Positions 1 to 7,598 of a stretch of DNA of 19,959 nucleotides are shown here, in pieces (the first letter of the stretch is position 1; every line of letters starts with the position of its first letter). The notes under the pieces were generated by a model that was given only the letters and a program-made list of their open reading frames with translations, had not been told where the DNA came from and searched no databases. Where the stretch lies: the NCBI GenBank assembly GCA_964452775.1, contig CAYVQP010000073.1, forward strand, positions 1 to 19,959, given 5' to 3'. This DNA comes from JACKCB01 sp964452775 (GTDB lineage Bacteria; Chloroflexota; Anaerolineae; Promineifilales; Promineifilaceae). A program made the translations under genes and the position numbers.

Positions 1-1534
1 CGCCGCGCGCGTCAAACGTGCGGAAGCCGCCGGCGTCGAAGTCCACAAAGTTCAATCGCACAGAATCGCCCGGCGCGAACACCGTGTTGCCGTCCACCAC
101 CGTCACCCGATACGACGTCACCGGCGCGCTATGTGCGTGCAACCAGGTTTCCGCCGCCCTGAACAATTGGTCTGCCGCACTCTGCCGGCCCAAATCGTCC
201 AGCCGGATCACCTGAATCTCGTTGAACGTAATCTCCCGCTCAATCAGCCCATACTTGTCCGTGGCGGTGAGATTCTCCAGATAGTTCTCTTCAAAGTTGA
301 ACGCCCATCCCGGCGGCGGCATCCACGGAAACGCATCCTCTAACGTCAACCGCGCCGGCCCATTGCCCGCCCCATACGGATACAAGCGGGTCACAATCTC
401 CCACCCATCCTCAATCTGCTCGATGTCGCTGATGAACACCACCTTGGCGATATTCGTCTGGACCGACCCCCGCGCGCGGGTCAATGTCACCCCTGTCGGT
501 CGTACGGCATTGCCCAGCCACATCACCTGTCGCTTCGCCGTCAGCCGGAAGAACTCCCCGCTCTCCTCCGCAATCTTGCTCAGCGCGCCCAGCACCGTCT
601 CCCCCGTGAATTGCAGGAAGCTGCCGGTCGCCGTGTGCGGCTCGCCGTCGGCGCTTACTTCCCAATTCGGAGCGACGGCCAACACCGTCGCAACATCGTC
701 CTCTTTCGCCCCCTTCGACCACACCTTGATTTCTCGTATCTTGAAATCATCCATCGTGCCCGACGGCCAGCAGCGCAGCCAGTACAGGCTCTGGTCAAAG
801 GAGCGCGTCTCAGTCCAGTTGTGCCCCTCGTCCCAGGTAAACGCGCCGTTCTGGTGGAACGTCCGCCCCTCCGGGTCAACCGTCGAATCCTCAATGTCAA
901 TCTCCACCCAGCCGCCGCCGTTGAACAGCTGCGCCCGCCAGGTGATACCCGGCGTCTGATTCCAGTCGGACGGGTCGAAGGTGAACTCCACCGAGAAGAA
1001 CTTCTCCGCGTGCCCGAAATACAAATAGCCCGCCGCGTCCATGTTGTTGATGAACACGAAGTTGTTCGGGTCGTCGTCCAGCGCCTCATCCAGCCGCACA
1101 TCGAACCACACGCCCGGAAGGGTACTCTCGTACAGGTGCACCGCCGTTTCCGGGTGCAGCAACACCGGATCGGTCAACTCCAGGTCGTGCACCAGCAGGT
1201 AGTTCAGCTCTTCGCCCATCGTCGGGCCGGAGAGCTCTATCATCGTCTCGTCGCCGCGGGCGTGCGCCTTCCGCTCCATGGCGATGCCCTTCGCCACAAC
1301 CTGTGGCCGGCCGGCCACAATCGCCCAACATTCCACCGTCCCGCGCATCAGCACATCCCGGTTACGCAGGTTCGCCGCCGGCACCAGCGCCTTCCAGCTA
1401 CCCACCTCGTTCAGCTTCTCCGTATCCTCCCAGGTGATCAGCTTCAGCGGCCCGCGTCCCTGCACCGCCTCCGTCACCGGCGCCCGCGCCGTCAGCCACA
1501 TGCCCCGGTTATGGCTGGCATCATTGGTAGGCAT
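1..1534 (-). CDS. Tail-tip / baseplate hub protein (Tal-like), cut by window edge
   Basis: The frame is open from an ATG at 1534 down to base 1 with no stop, giving 511 residues; the C-terminus lies outside the window. It follows the Dit-like gene and overlaps its end by 14 bases, which is the usual place of the tail-associated hub protein in siphoviruses. The N-terminus (MPTNDASHNRGMWLTAR) runs into a short beta-rich segment (residues about 25-110, including the GTVECWAIVAG stretch) that resembles the first domain of Gp37-like/Tal hub proteins. A middle region (about 155-255, with GYLYFGHAEKFFSVEF and WVEIDIEDSTVDPEG) looks like an inserted beta-sandwich, possibly carbohydrate binding. Expected role: closing the tail tube tip and carrying receptor-binding or cell-wall-contact parts. 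Position and length support the class strongly; the exact family is inferred. Confidence 0.75.
   Translation of the reverse strand, partial: MPTNDASHNRGMWLTARAPVTEAVQGRGPLKLITWEDTEKLNEVGSWKALVPAANLRNRDVLMRGTVECWAIVAGRPQVVAKGIAMERKAHARGDETMIELSGPTMGEELNYLLVHDLELTDPVLLHPETAVHLYESTLPGVWFDVRLDEALDDDPNNFVFINNMDAAGYLYFGHAEKFFSVEFTFDPSDWNQTPGITWRAQLFNGGGWVEIDIEDSTVDPEGRTFHQNGAFTWDEGHNWTETRSFDQSLYWLRCWPSGTMDDFKIREIKVWSKGAKEDDVATVLAVAPNWEVSADGEPHTATGSFLQFTGETVLGALSKIAEESGEFFRLTAKRQVMWLGNAVRPTGVTLTRARGSVQTNIAKVVFISDIEQIEDGWEIVTRLYPYGAGNGPARLTLEDAFPWMPPPGWAFNFEENYLENLTATDKYGLIEREITFNEIQVIRLDDLGRQSAADQLFRAAETWLHAHSAPVTSYRVTVVDGNTVFAPGDSVRLNFVDFDAGGFRTFDARG
1302..1319. repeat. 18-base perfect palindrome inside the hub gene
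   Basis: TGTGGCCGGCCGGCCACA reads the same on both strands. It lies in coding sequence (IVAGRPQVV) and may be only a by-product of the strong GCCGGC bias of this genome. It has no terminator T-run. Confidence 0.5.
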
Positions 1535-2375
1535 AACGATACGCCCCCGCGCTGGCCACATGCGCCGTATTCGAGCCGGTTAGCTCCACGTACAGGTTAA
1601 TTCCCCCCGGCGGAATAACCACCCAGTCCACCACGCTGTGGCCGCTCAGAAACTCAAAGCCGCCCCACGCCGGGTCTCCGTCCAGGGTCACGCTCTGCCG
1701 CCCGCAATCAACCACCAGCTCGCTGCCCGGCGGGATAGTTGCCGTCACCCGCCAGTCTGTCAGCCGCACGCCGTTCAGATTCTGGTAACAGCGCACTTTG
1801 GTCAGCGTGCCCCCCACCGCCCGGACCATCACCTTCGGGTCCAGCACTGCCACTGTGCCGTCGTTCGTCAGCGCCAGGGTCACATTGTTGTTCGACGCCG
1901 GCCCGGAAATCAGCCCTTCGCCCAACAGCCGGCCGGCCCCCAGCGTCCAGGATTCGGCGTAATTCGAGAGCGGCAGCCCCACAAAATAGCCGCCCCAGTG
2001 GTCCTCGTCCGTCACAAACGTGCAGGTCACCTGGTGCAAATTGCGCCGGATGTGCGTCGAACTCACATCCTCCAGCACGGCGTTGATTTGCTGATCGCCC
2101 GTGCTGGCCACCCATTGCCGCCTCAGCACCCCGTAGGTGCCCACGTACCCCAGCGCCTGCTTCATGTACGCCGGCAAACTCCCCTTCTCGTTAACCAGAT
2201 ACCCGCGCGCAGACAGGCGCATCTGCGCCATGCGCAACTTCTGGCCCCGGTACAGGTTCAGCCAACCGCCCGGCAGGGAGACACTCACCGTCCGCACCGA
2301 AGCGTTGTTGTCATACTCCGCGTTAAAATTCGGCAGAGGCAGCGTGTCCGCGAAGGAAATCAGCTTAAACCCCAT
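1521..2375 (-). CDS. Distal tail protein-like (Dit) tail component
   Basis: The product is 284 residues, starting MGFKLISFADTLPLPNFNAEYD. It lies directly between the tape measure and the hub protein, the conserved position of Dit, the hexameric ring that joins the tail tube to the tip. The N-terminal part (about 1-125) has the short beta-strand pattern of a Dit N-domain: SVSLPGGWLNLYRG, then a helix-containing KGSLPAYMKQAL stretch. The C-terminal part (about 150-284) is beta-rich with the look of a galectin/CBM-like domain (VRCYQNLNGVRLTDWRV, PPGSELVVDC). The ATG is immediately adjacent to the tape measure stop with no gap, so translation is probably coupled. Assignment rests on synteny and length; the family match is an inference from fold-like pattern. 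Confidence 0.7.
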   Translation of the reverse strand: MGFKLISFADTLPLPNFNAEYDNNASVRTVSVSLPGGWLNLYRGQKLRMAQMRLSARGYLVNEKGSLPAYMKQALGYVGTYGVLRRQWVASTGDQQINAVLEDVSSTHIRRNLHQVTCTFVTDEDHWGGYFVGLPLSNYAESWTLGAGRLLGEGLISGPASNNNVTLALTNDGTVAVLDPKVMVRAVGGTLTKVRCYQNLNGVRLTDWRVTATIPPGSELVVDCGRQSVTLDGDPAWGGFEFLSGHSVVDWVVIPPGGINLYVELTGSNTAHVASAGAYRYAYQ

Positions 2376-4562
2376 CTAGACCAGCCCTCGCCGGCGCATC
2401 GCCCGCTGAATCTCATCCACCACCTCGTTCGCCATCGCCGCCGGGTCGTTGGTGCTCACGTTCACCTCGACCTTCTCAATCGTCACCCCGGCCGCCTTGC
2501 TGCGCGGGTCGTTCGCCGGCGGCCTGGGAGGCCGGTCAAGGTACGGGTTGTTATTCCGGCTGTAATAGCCGCTCTCCTCCGAGCCGGGCATGTAGTACGC
2601 CCCCGCCGCCGCCGCTGCCAGAGCCGGGTCCATGCCCGCTGCCAGCAGCTCGCGCAGCCGGGAAAACCGGTCCGCCGTCTCGCCCAGCGCGTCGTTGATG
2701 CCCCGGATGCCGATTTCGAACGGCGTCGGGCTGCCGGGGATCAGCCAGTCGGGCATCCAATCGTCCAGCCAACTGCCGTTGCCCGCGCCCCGCCCAGACA
2801 TCAGCCCCCAAAGCATCTCCAGGAAGAAGGTCAGTGAGTCGTTGGCCCGCTCCAGCGTCTCCCACAGTTCATCCATGAACTGCGTGATCGGCTTGCCCCA
2901 TTCCGCGATGCGCTCTCCCAGCACCGTGATGCCGGCAGCCACATTTACCAACAGGTTATCCACATCCTCCTGATCTGCCCCGAAGAACGCCAGCACCGCG
3001 TCAGACAGCGTGCTCAGCGCCCCGAATCTATCCCCCTCCTGCCATTCGTCCGTGGCGTCGCCCAACAGCCGCAAGCCGGTGGCGATGTTCGCCAGGACAA
3101 TCGTAGCCGGGTCATCGTCTGAGATACCGAACAGCGCCTTCAGCCCCTCGCCGACCAGGTGCAGCCCTTCCCAATCGTTCTCGCTGGATGAGTCAGCGAG
3201 CATCCCTATGCCCTTCGCTATGTCTCCTAACGCCGGAGCCATCTCTGCGCCCCGCGTGGCGATGCTGTCAACAAACGAGACAATCGCGTCCGCCTGCTCC
3301 GGCGGCGTCATCTCGCGGACGGTCTCCTTGAACGCCTCTAACGGCGGCGTGCCCTCTTCCACCTTCTGAATGAAGGTATCCACGAAATTGCCGGCCCATG
3401 TCGCCGCCCGCTGCAATACCGGCTCCAGCGCGCCGAACGCCTGCTCTATCAGCGGCATGGCCCGGTTCGCCACATCCAGCATCACCTCGCCAACCGGCAG
3501 CAACGCCACTTGCGCCCGTCGTTTCAGACCCTCCAGGAAGTCCCCCATGTTGTTGTACTGCGCGTTCAGGTCGCCGGCCGCCGTGGTCGCATCTTCCGTG
3601 GATTTGGTGGTCAGGCTCAGCGCTTCAAACGCCTCCAGCCCCATGTCCTCCAGCTGCGTGCCCACCAGCATTGTGCCGTAACGGAAGTCGGCCATGTCGT
3701 CCTGCGACCAGCGCATCCGCCGGCTGACCTCCGCGAACACGTCCACCATCGAAAGCTGCCCGCTCTCCAGCATGGCGAAGATGCGGTCCGCATCCAGGCC
3801 AATCCCCTCCAGCCCTTCCCGCGTCGTATCGGAACCGTCGCGGATGCGAATCGTAAACTCCTTGAACGCATCCGCCACCTTGTCCGTGCCCAACACCCCG
3901 CCCAGCGAGCCGGTCGAAAGCAGGCTAAAAAACTCGCCCGCCGACGCCCCCGCCTCGCCGAACAGGTTGCTGTACTCCCCTAACGTTTCCAGGAAATCAT
4001 CACTGGCGTTCAACCCTTGCGCCAGGCCGTTGTAAACGAACGCAATCGCCTCGGCGCTGGTCAGCCCGAACTCCGTCATCAGCGCGTTCACCGCCCCCAT
4101 GCTCTCCGACACCTCGATGTCGAATGCATCCCGGATAGCCAGCGCCTGCTCGGTCACCTTCTGCAGCTCGTCCAGCGGCAGGTCGCCTAGCTGCTCGCGC
4201 ACGTCGGACACCGCCTCCGCCGCGTCCCCGATGCTCTCCCCGAAGTTGTCGCCGTACACCCTGACGGCCACATCGCCCAGGGCCTCCGCCTCTTCCCGCG
4301 TCAGCCCCAGTTGCGTCTGTAGCCGGCCGGTCGCTTCCGCCGCCTGGTTGGCCGTGTGCAAGGCTGCGATACCGACGGCCGTCGCTCCGGCCACCGCCGC
4401 GCCAACCCCGGCCACCACCACGCCCCCCACGCCGGCGACAACGGAACGGCCCAGGTCGTCAATCCAACCCAGGGTCGTTCCCTTCGCCTTGTCGAGGTCC
4501 TTATTCAGCCCGCTGGCGTCGGCCCCTAACGCCAGTAGCGCCTGCCCGAGGTTAATCGCCAT
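2376..4562 (-). CDS. Tail tape measure protein
   Basis: This is the longest tail protein in the window at 728 residues and directly follows the frameshifted chaperone gene. It begins MAINLGQALLALGADASGLNKDLDKAK, the usual N-terminus of phage tape measures. A glycine/alanine/valine-rich hydrophobic segment lies at about 40-67, and the long helical body (EATGRLQTQLGLTREEAEALGDVAVRV and similar) resembles the TP901/PhageMin tail family. It ends in a basic region (AMRRRGLV). The protein sets tail length and is ejected with DNA; at roughly 1.5 angstrom per residue a tail near 110 nm is expected (inference). No lysozyme or peptidase domain was recognised. The start lies inside the end of the chaperone fusion frame (11-base overlap) with GGGGA about 9 bases upstream. 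Confidence 0.9.
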   Translation of the reverse strand: MAINLGQALLALGADASGLNKDLDKAKGTTLGWIDDLGRSVVAGVGGVVVAGVGAAVAGATAVGIAALHTANQAAEATGRLQTQLGLTREEAEALGDVAVRVYGDNFGESIGDAAEAVSDVREQLGDLPLDELQKVTEQALAIRDAFDIEVSESMGAVNALMTEFGLTSAEAIAFVYNGLAQGLNASDDFLETLGEYSNLFGEAGASAGEFFSLLSTGSLGGVLGTDKVADAFKEFTIRIRDGSDTTREGLEGIGLDADRIFAMLESGQLSMVDVFAEVSRRMRWSQDDMADFRYGTMLVGTQLEDMGLEAFEALSLTTKSTEDATTAAGDLNAQYNNMGDFLEGLKRRAQVALLPVGEVMLDVANRAMPLIEQAFGALEPVLQRAATWAGNFVDTFIQKVEEGTPPLEAFKETVREMTPPEQADAIVSFVDSIATRGAEMAPALGDIAKGIGMLADSSSENDWEGLHLVGEGLKALFGISDDDPATIVLANIATGLRLLGDATDEWQEGDRFGALSTLSDAVLAFFGADQEDVDNLLVNVAAGITVLGERIAEWGKPITQFMDELWETLERANDSLTFFLEMLWGLMSGRGAGNGSWLDDWMPDWLIPGSPTPFEIGIRGINDALGETADRFSRLRELLAAGMDPALAAAAAGAYYMPGSEESGYYSRNNNPYLDRPPRPPANDPRSKAAGVTIEKVEVNVSTNDPAAMANEVVDEIQRAMRRRGLV

Positions 4563-5225
4563 TAACGTCTATCCCCATCTGCGCCAGGAACCGGTCAGGG
4601 TCCGCCATCTGATGGACACGTTTCTTAGAATCGCCGGCGAACAACCTGCCTACCTCAGTTGCGATCAGCCGCGCTTCCAGCCGCTTCCGGCGCAGCCAGG
4701 CCAGCAGCATCGCCTGCAACAGAACGGGGTCTATCTCATCGTCCCACAGACCCCATTCCGCCCGCGCTAGTTCGGTAATCTCCGCGGCGTCTGGACGCCA
4801 TTCGCCGTCAGCCGCCTTAGCGGCGTCGCCAGCGCGCCAAAAGGGAAGGCCAGGCCGAGAATCGCCGTGAACGCCTCCACAATCTCGCTGTCGTACGCCT
4901 CTTCCTGGATGCGCTTCCGCTCCTTCGCCAGCGCCGGCGAGTACGCGAACGTCATCTCCAGCACGTCATCCACGCTGGAAAGCGCCACCTGCGCCGCGCT
5001 GCGGATTGCCGTCACCGCCAGCGCCAGTCCCGGCCGGTTACCTGCCGCGGCATCTTCCAATTCCGCCGCCGACGTGGGCAACTCCGCTTCCGGCACAATG
5101 CCCAGCAGCTCCAGTATCGGAGCCAGCTTGTCCTGGAACTGTTTCCGCCAGGCTGCGTTCGCCCGGCTGGGCAACTCCGTTACCGTGTATTCCTTTCCAC
5201 CCAACGTTATCGCCGTTGTCTTCAT
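4552..5225 (-). CDS. Tail assembly chaperone, -1 frameshift fusion (gpGT-like), 224 aa
   Basis: Reading from the ATG at 5225, ribosomes decode 129 codons to the slippery heptamer C CCT TTT (4845-4839). A -1 slip then opens a second frame of 95 codons to a TAA at 4552-4554. The extension starts WRAGDAAKAADGEW, contains a helical stretch with LLQAMLLAWLRRKRLEARL, and ends HQMADPDRFLAQMGIDVNGD. The terminal 'P-x-x-F-L-x-Q-M-G-I' is typical of tail chaperone C-termini that bind the tape measure. Without the slip there would be a roughly 205-base gap before the tape measure gene, while the extension fills it exactly and overlaps the tape measure start by 11 bases. Known family behaviour: lambda gpG/gpGT and many siphoviruses make both forms at a fixed ratio. 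Confidence 0.88.
4767..5225 (-). CDS. Tail assembly chaperone, unshifted short form (gpG-like), 152 aa
   Basis: The zero-frame product starts MKTTAITLGGKEYTVTELPSR, the usual opening of gpG-like chaperones (short beta hairpin, then helical bundle). It continues through AILGLAFPFGALATPLRRLT and stops at a TAG (4767-4769), 23 codons past the slippery site. It lies between the major tail protein and the tape measure, as in lambda-like siphoviruses. The protein is expected to coat the tape measure during tail assembly and be absent from the virion. The SD is weak (GGCGGTGGG immediately before the ATG). Confidence is high from synteny together with the frameshift architecture. Confidence 0.88.
   Translation of the reverse strand: MKTTAITLGGKEYTVTELPSRANAAWRKQFQDKLAPILELLGIVPEAELPTSAAELEDAAAGNRPGLALAVTAIRSAAQVALSSVDDVLEMTFAYSPALAKERKRIQEEAYDSEIVEAFTAILGLAFPFGALATPLRRLTANGVQTPRRLPN
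4811..4824 (-). promoter_or_regulatory. Possible frameshift-stimulating hairpin
   Basis: GCCGC-TAAG-GCGGC forms a 5-bp GC stem with a 4-base loop, 14 bases downstream of the slippery heptamer. A competing pairing CGCCG/CGGCG spans the same bases. The spacing is longer than the usual 5-9 bases, so its role is uncertain. Confidence 0.4.
4839..4845 (-). promoter_or_regulatory. -1 programmed frameshift site CCCTTTT
   Basis: On the minus strand the heptamer is C CCT TTT in the zero frame, a perfect X-XXY-YYZ slippery sequence that re-pairs as CCC TTT after a -1 slip. Both tRNAs keep their first two base pairs. Confidence 0.88.
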
Positions 5226-5233
5226 CCCACCGC

Positions 5234-5848
5234 CTAGCTTGTCGCGGCCGCCGTCACCCGTTGCATCTTCAGCAGTTGGCTGCCGGACGATTGCGACGTG
5301 TCCGCCAGCGCCTTGATTTGAATCGGGATGCCGGGGTACACGTCGTCGCGGTTAGAGAACTCTAATGGCCCGTTGACCATCGCCGTGCCCTTGTAGATGA
5401 AGAAGCGCACCGGGAAACTCACGCCGGCCGAGTTGATGTACTCGCCCTCAAAGCCCCATGCCTTCTCTTCCAGAGCGAATGAGCCGCCGACGTTGTACTC
5501 CTGATACGCCACCTGGCTAGCGCCGGCCGCCGTAGTGGTCACCGCGCCGGCTCCAACCGCCAGGTCCAGGTAGTCCGGCGTCAGCTCCGCCAGCACCGTC
5601 TCCAGGGTCAGGTTCTCGCTCGTGCGCACCCGCTTCACCGGCGCCGGCGATTCCTCCACCGTGATGTCAAAGCGTTCGTCTTCGTACAGGCAGGTCAACG
5701 GCGCTTTGGTAAATCCCACCCGCGCCCAGTTGCCGCCCCACGCCTCGCCGAACTCGATAGACGTTTCGTCCGGGATTGCTTCGCCAACCGGCGCGTACCA
5801 CAGCACCGCGCCCTTCGTCAAAATGTTCACTGCGGATGGTGTTGCCAT
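5234..5848 (-). CDS. Major tail (tube) protein
   Basis: The product is 204 residues, starting MATPSAVNILTKGAVLWYAPVGEAIPDE. The length, beta-rich composition and conserved position (after the tail terminator and before the chaperone) fit a siphovirus major tail tube protein. Useful segments are EDERFDITVEESPAPVKRVRTSENLTLETVLAEL in the first half, typical of the tube fold that turns an N-terminal strand pair and an antibody-like loop, and FFIYKGTAMVNGPLEF with DDVYPGIPIQIKAL near the C-terminus. A strong SD (AGAGGAG) lies about 11 bases before the ATG. A 56-base leader, long for this compact operon, carries the repeated palindrome at 5880-5897, so this highly expressed gene may have its own RNA-level control. 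Confidence 0.85.
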   Translation of the reverse strand: MATPSAVNILTKGAVLWYAPVGEAIPDETSIEFGEAWGGNWARVGFTKAPLTCLYEDERFDITVEESPAPVKRVRTSENLTLETVLAELTPDYLDLAVGAGAVTTTAAGASQVAYQEYNVGGSFALEEKAWGFEGEYINSAGVSFPVRFFIYKGTAMVNGPLEFSNRDDVYPGIPIQIKALADTSQSSGSQLLKMQRVTAAATS

Positions 5849-5879
5849 TATTCCAACTCCTCTTTAGATATTCGTCAGT

Positions 5880-5897
5880 ATGTTCGCGCGCGAACAT
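5880..5897. repeat. Palindrome copy 1 (core TGTTCGCGCGCGAACA)
   Basis: ATGTTCGCGCGCGAACAT is a perfect 18-base palindrome lying in the gap before the major tail protein gene. The core ends 32 bases before that ATG. The same 16-base core recurs at 11989-12004 and 18597-18612. This copy and the third share 22 identical bases in opposite orientation (5881-5902 versus 18591-18612). Confidence 0.95.
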
Positions 5898-5904
5898 ATG
5901 AATC

Positions 5905-6288
5905 TCATGCCGCGTTGCGCACCATCAGCCGGTAATACGCCAGCACGTAATGCCAGCCCGTTGCCGGCTCAATCAACGGTTGCCCGGCCGTTTCCGCTCT
6001 CGCCTTGCGCACATACGCCCCCGACGCGTTCTGCAGGGCGTCGTGCAGCGTCTTGTAATTGGCCGCCGCGTTCACCGCTGACGTGCCGTACACCTTGAAC
6101 TGCACGCTGGGGAACTGGTGGTCGTCCTCATCCGCGAACGTGCCGCCTCTCACCTGAAACGCCGCGCACGGCCCGTCAGCCGGCTTGTAGCTCGCCGGCG
6201 GATACGTCGCCGCGGCCACAATCAGCCAGCTCGACAGCGCGCCCTGCGCTTCCAGATATTCCAGAATTCGCGCGTGAGGCTCTTCCAC
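5905..6288 (-). CDS. Tail terminator / tail completion protein (DUF3168-like)
   Basis: The chosen start is a GTG at 6288 because a GGAGAGG motif lies 8 bases upstream and the previous gene stops 1 base before it. The longer in-frame extension upstream to 6420 is low-complexity arginine/serine sequence antisense to good codon use. The 127-residue product begins VEEPHARILEYLEAQGALSSW, a helix typical of DUF3168/gpU-like proteins, and continues with a compact alpha/beta core (FPSVQFKVYG, YKTLHDALQNA, GWHYVLAYYRLMVR). The position between an HK97 gp10-like protein and the major tail protein is the standard one for a tail terminator, which caps the tube and docks to the head. Synteny is strong; the sequence match is moderate. 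Confidence 0.72.
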   Translation of the reverse strand: MEEPHARILEYLEAQGALSSWLIVAAATYPPASYKPADGPCAAFQVRGGTFADEDDHQFPSVQFKVYGTSAVNAAANYKTLHDALQNASGAYVRKARAETAGQPLIEPATGWHYVLAYYRLMVRNAA

Positions 6289-6289
6289 A

Positions 6290-6763
6290 CTACAGCCCTC
6301 TCCGCCGCGCCTTGACCTGGATAATGCCGCCCACGTCCCGGCCCACCTGCTCCAGCGCCTTGTACAGGTAGCTCTGCTCCGTTTCCGGGTAGATACTGTA
6401 GTCCGCTGCCGCGCAGACAATGGCCGACATGCCGTCCGCCGGCGGCGCTATCTCCGGCCCGATGCGCGCCGGGTCTCCAATCCGCCCCGACTTCCGGCCT
6501 GGCCGATCCGCTCTCGCCGTCGCCGCGCGCCTCGCCTCGCCGTAGTTGCTGGCCAGTTGCCCGGCGGCGTAGATGGCCGCCTGCATCATGCCGGTGTCAA
6601 TCTGGTCGTTCTCACCCACGTTTGCCTGCGCCTGCTGCCGCACGCGCTCCGCTGTCTCCTGCAGCGCCTCCGAGGTCACGCCCTTAATCAACAGCGTCAC
6701 CTCATTGGCCCGCCAGACCAGCTTGCCGTTCCGTTGCGTAACATGCTCAACAAGGCCCGGCAT
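6290..6763 (-). CDS. HK97 gp10-like head-tail connector / tail completion protein
   Basis: The start is taken at the ATG at 6763 (MPGLVEHVTQRNGKLVW), since GAGGA lies 6 bases upstream. The alternative ATG at 6781 (MRRGRRMPG) has only about 2 bases of SD spacing, and both lie within a duplicated SD module. The 157-residue product has the helix-turn-strand pattern of HK97 gp10 proteins: LQETAERVRQQAQANVG, then a DTGMMQAAIYA stretch, which fits the family 'tG.l..si' segment, and SAIVCAAADYSIYPETE matching the usual 'v.....YA.yvE.Gt' segment. Family members act at the head-tail joint. The gene is followed after 1 base by the tail terminator gene. Confidence 0.78.
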   Translation of the reverse strand: MPGLVEHVTQRNGKLVWRANEVTLLIKGVTSEALQETAERVRQQAQANVGENDQIDTGMMQAAIYAAGQLASNYGEARRAATARADRPGRKSGRIGDPARIGPEIAPPADGMSAIVCAAADYSIYPETEQSYLYKALEQVGRDVGGIIQVKARRRGL

Positions 6764-6793
6764 CCGTCGTCCTCGACGCATCGTCCTCGACGC
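6764..6793 (-). repeat. Tandemly duplicated SD module before gp10-like gene
   Basis: TCGTCCTCGACGC occurs at 6767-6779 and again at 6781-6793 (plus-strand reading). On the minus strand each copy is GCGTCGAGGACGA, supplying a GAGGA ribosome binding site. A third copy is at 14275-14287, before the portal gene. Copies 1 and 3 share 16 bases. Confidence 0.85.
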
Positions 6794-6795
6794 GG

Positions 6796-7200
6796 CTACG
6801 GCTCCACATCGCTGCCGTCCGTTACCAGCCGCAGTTCCAACACCAACCCGGCCAGCGCCCGTTTCGGCTCACCGACAATCTCGTAGTTCGGGGCCGGGTT
6901 CAGCGTCACGCCGCTGTGCCGGGTGAGCAGGATGCGGTCGTTGCCGGCAATGGTCGTACCCGCCGGCAGCCGCAGTTGCGCCTCGGTGATCACCACCACC
7001 CCGCCCTCCTGCGCTTCGACCGTTTTGAGCGGGTTGAACTCGCACGCCGTCTGGTCGGGGTCCACCACGTAGCTGGCCGTCTCCTGGTTAAAGGCATCCG
7101 GCGTGCTGCTGTACGCCGCTATCCGGCACAGGTCCAACAGCGTTCCGTCCCAGAACTGCCGCAGGCTGATTGTCCGGCCGGGATGCACGTAGGTGGCCAT
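6796..7200 (-). CDS. Head closure / head-tail connector protein
   Basis: The product is 134 residues, starting MATYVHPGRTISLRQFWDGTLLDLCRIAAYS. It has an alternating strand pattern (TACEFNPLKTVEAQEGGVVVITEAQLRLPAGTTI, DRILLTRHSG) typical of head-tail stopper proteins of the SPP1 gp16/HK97 gp7 type: a small beta barrel that opens with a short peptide docking into the adaptor. The ATG overlaps the previous stop by 1 base (TGATG). It lies between the adaptor and the gp10-like gene, matching the standard neck order adaptor-stopper-gp10-terminator. Assignment is from order, size and strand pattern rather than a clear motif. Confidence 0.65.
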   Translation of the reverse strand: MATYVHPGRTISLRQFWDGTLLDLCRIAAYSSTPDAFNQETASYVVDPDQTACEFNPLKTVEAQEGGVVVITEAQLRLPAGTTIAGNDRILLTRHSGVTLNPAPNYEIVGEPKRALAGLVLELRLVTDGSDVEP

Positions 7201-7598
7201 CAGTTACCCCGCAGCGCCTGCGCGCCAATCCGTTCCAGATAGCTTGACCCATTGACCACCATCTCCGCCCAATCGAACGCGCCGCCGTCAGCCGTCGCTT
7301 CCTCATCGGCCGCCTGCTTGCGCCACAGCGCAGCCTGCGCCCTCAGCGCGTCGGCCAGTTTCGCGCCGTCAGTGGAGGTGTTCAGCACCGTCTGCACCTT
7401 CTGGATGTACGCCTCATTGCCGGCTATCACCTCGTACGCCATCGCCGCCGCCCGCTTCAGGTTGTCACCCTCCAGGCTCAGGAAAACATCTATCTCCTCA
7501 TCCTGGAAGATGGCGTTGTCCGAATCGGTGTCGCGGATCAGCAGCCGCACGCGCGCCAGGTTGCCGGAAAGGGTGCCGACATCGTAGGTGAAGGTCAT
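7200..7598 (-). CDS. Head-tail adaptor (neck) protein, gp6/gp15-like
   Basis: The product is 132 residues and mainly helical: MTFTYDVGTLSGNLARVRLLIRDTDSDNAIFQDEEIDVFL, then NLKRAAAMAYEVIAGNEAYIQ, then a long helix KLADALRAQAALWRKQAADEE. The opening 'LARVRLLIRDTD...F.D.EI..FL' is a very common pattern in the gp6/SPP1 gp15-type adaptors, which form the first ring below the portal. It follows the capsid genes and precedes the stopper, as expected. The ATG overlaps the stop of the preceding HhH-like gene by 4 bases (7595-7598). GAGGA lies about 11 bases upstream, which is slightly far. Confidence 0.75.
   Translation of the reverse strand: MTFTYDVGTLSGNLARVRLLIRDTDSDNAIFQDEEIDVFLSLEGDNLKRAAAMAYEVIAGNEAYIQKVQTVLNTSTDGAKLADALRAQAALWRKQAADEEATADGGAFDWAEMVVNGSSYLERIGAQALRGN

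Noticed and set aside
1302..1319. GGCCGG-rich palindrome as a regulatory site
   Set aside because: Within coding sequence and made of the word overrepresented throughout this genome.
611..1600. Long plus-strand open frame of 329 codons opposite the hub gene
   Set aside because: His/Arg/Pro-rich translation, no SD, fully antisense to a convincing tail gene; a high-GC codon-bias shadow.
1638..2837. Plus-strand open frame of 399 codons
   Set aside because: Same shadow pattern opposite Dit and tape measure; composition is not protein-like.
5880..5897. Palindrome as a LexA (SOS) box
   Set aside because: GTTC/GAAC half sites are similar to Gram-positive SOS boxes but the order and 6-base spacer differ from the known GAAC-N4-GTTC arrangement; no support for LexA control.
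6289..6420. Upstream extension of the tail terminator gene
   Set aside because: Overlaps the gp10-like gene and gives an Arg/Ser/Trp-rich stretch; GTG 6288 has a good SD.
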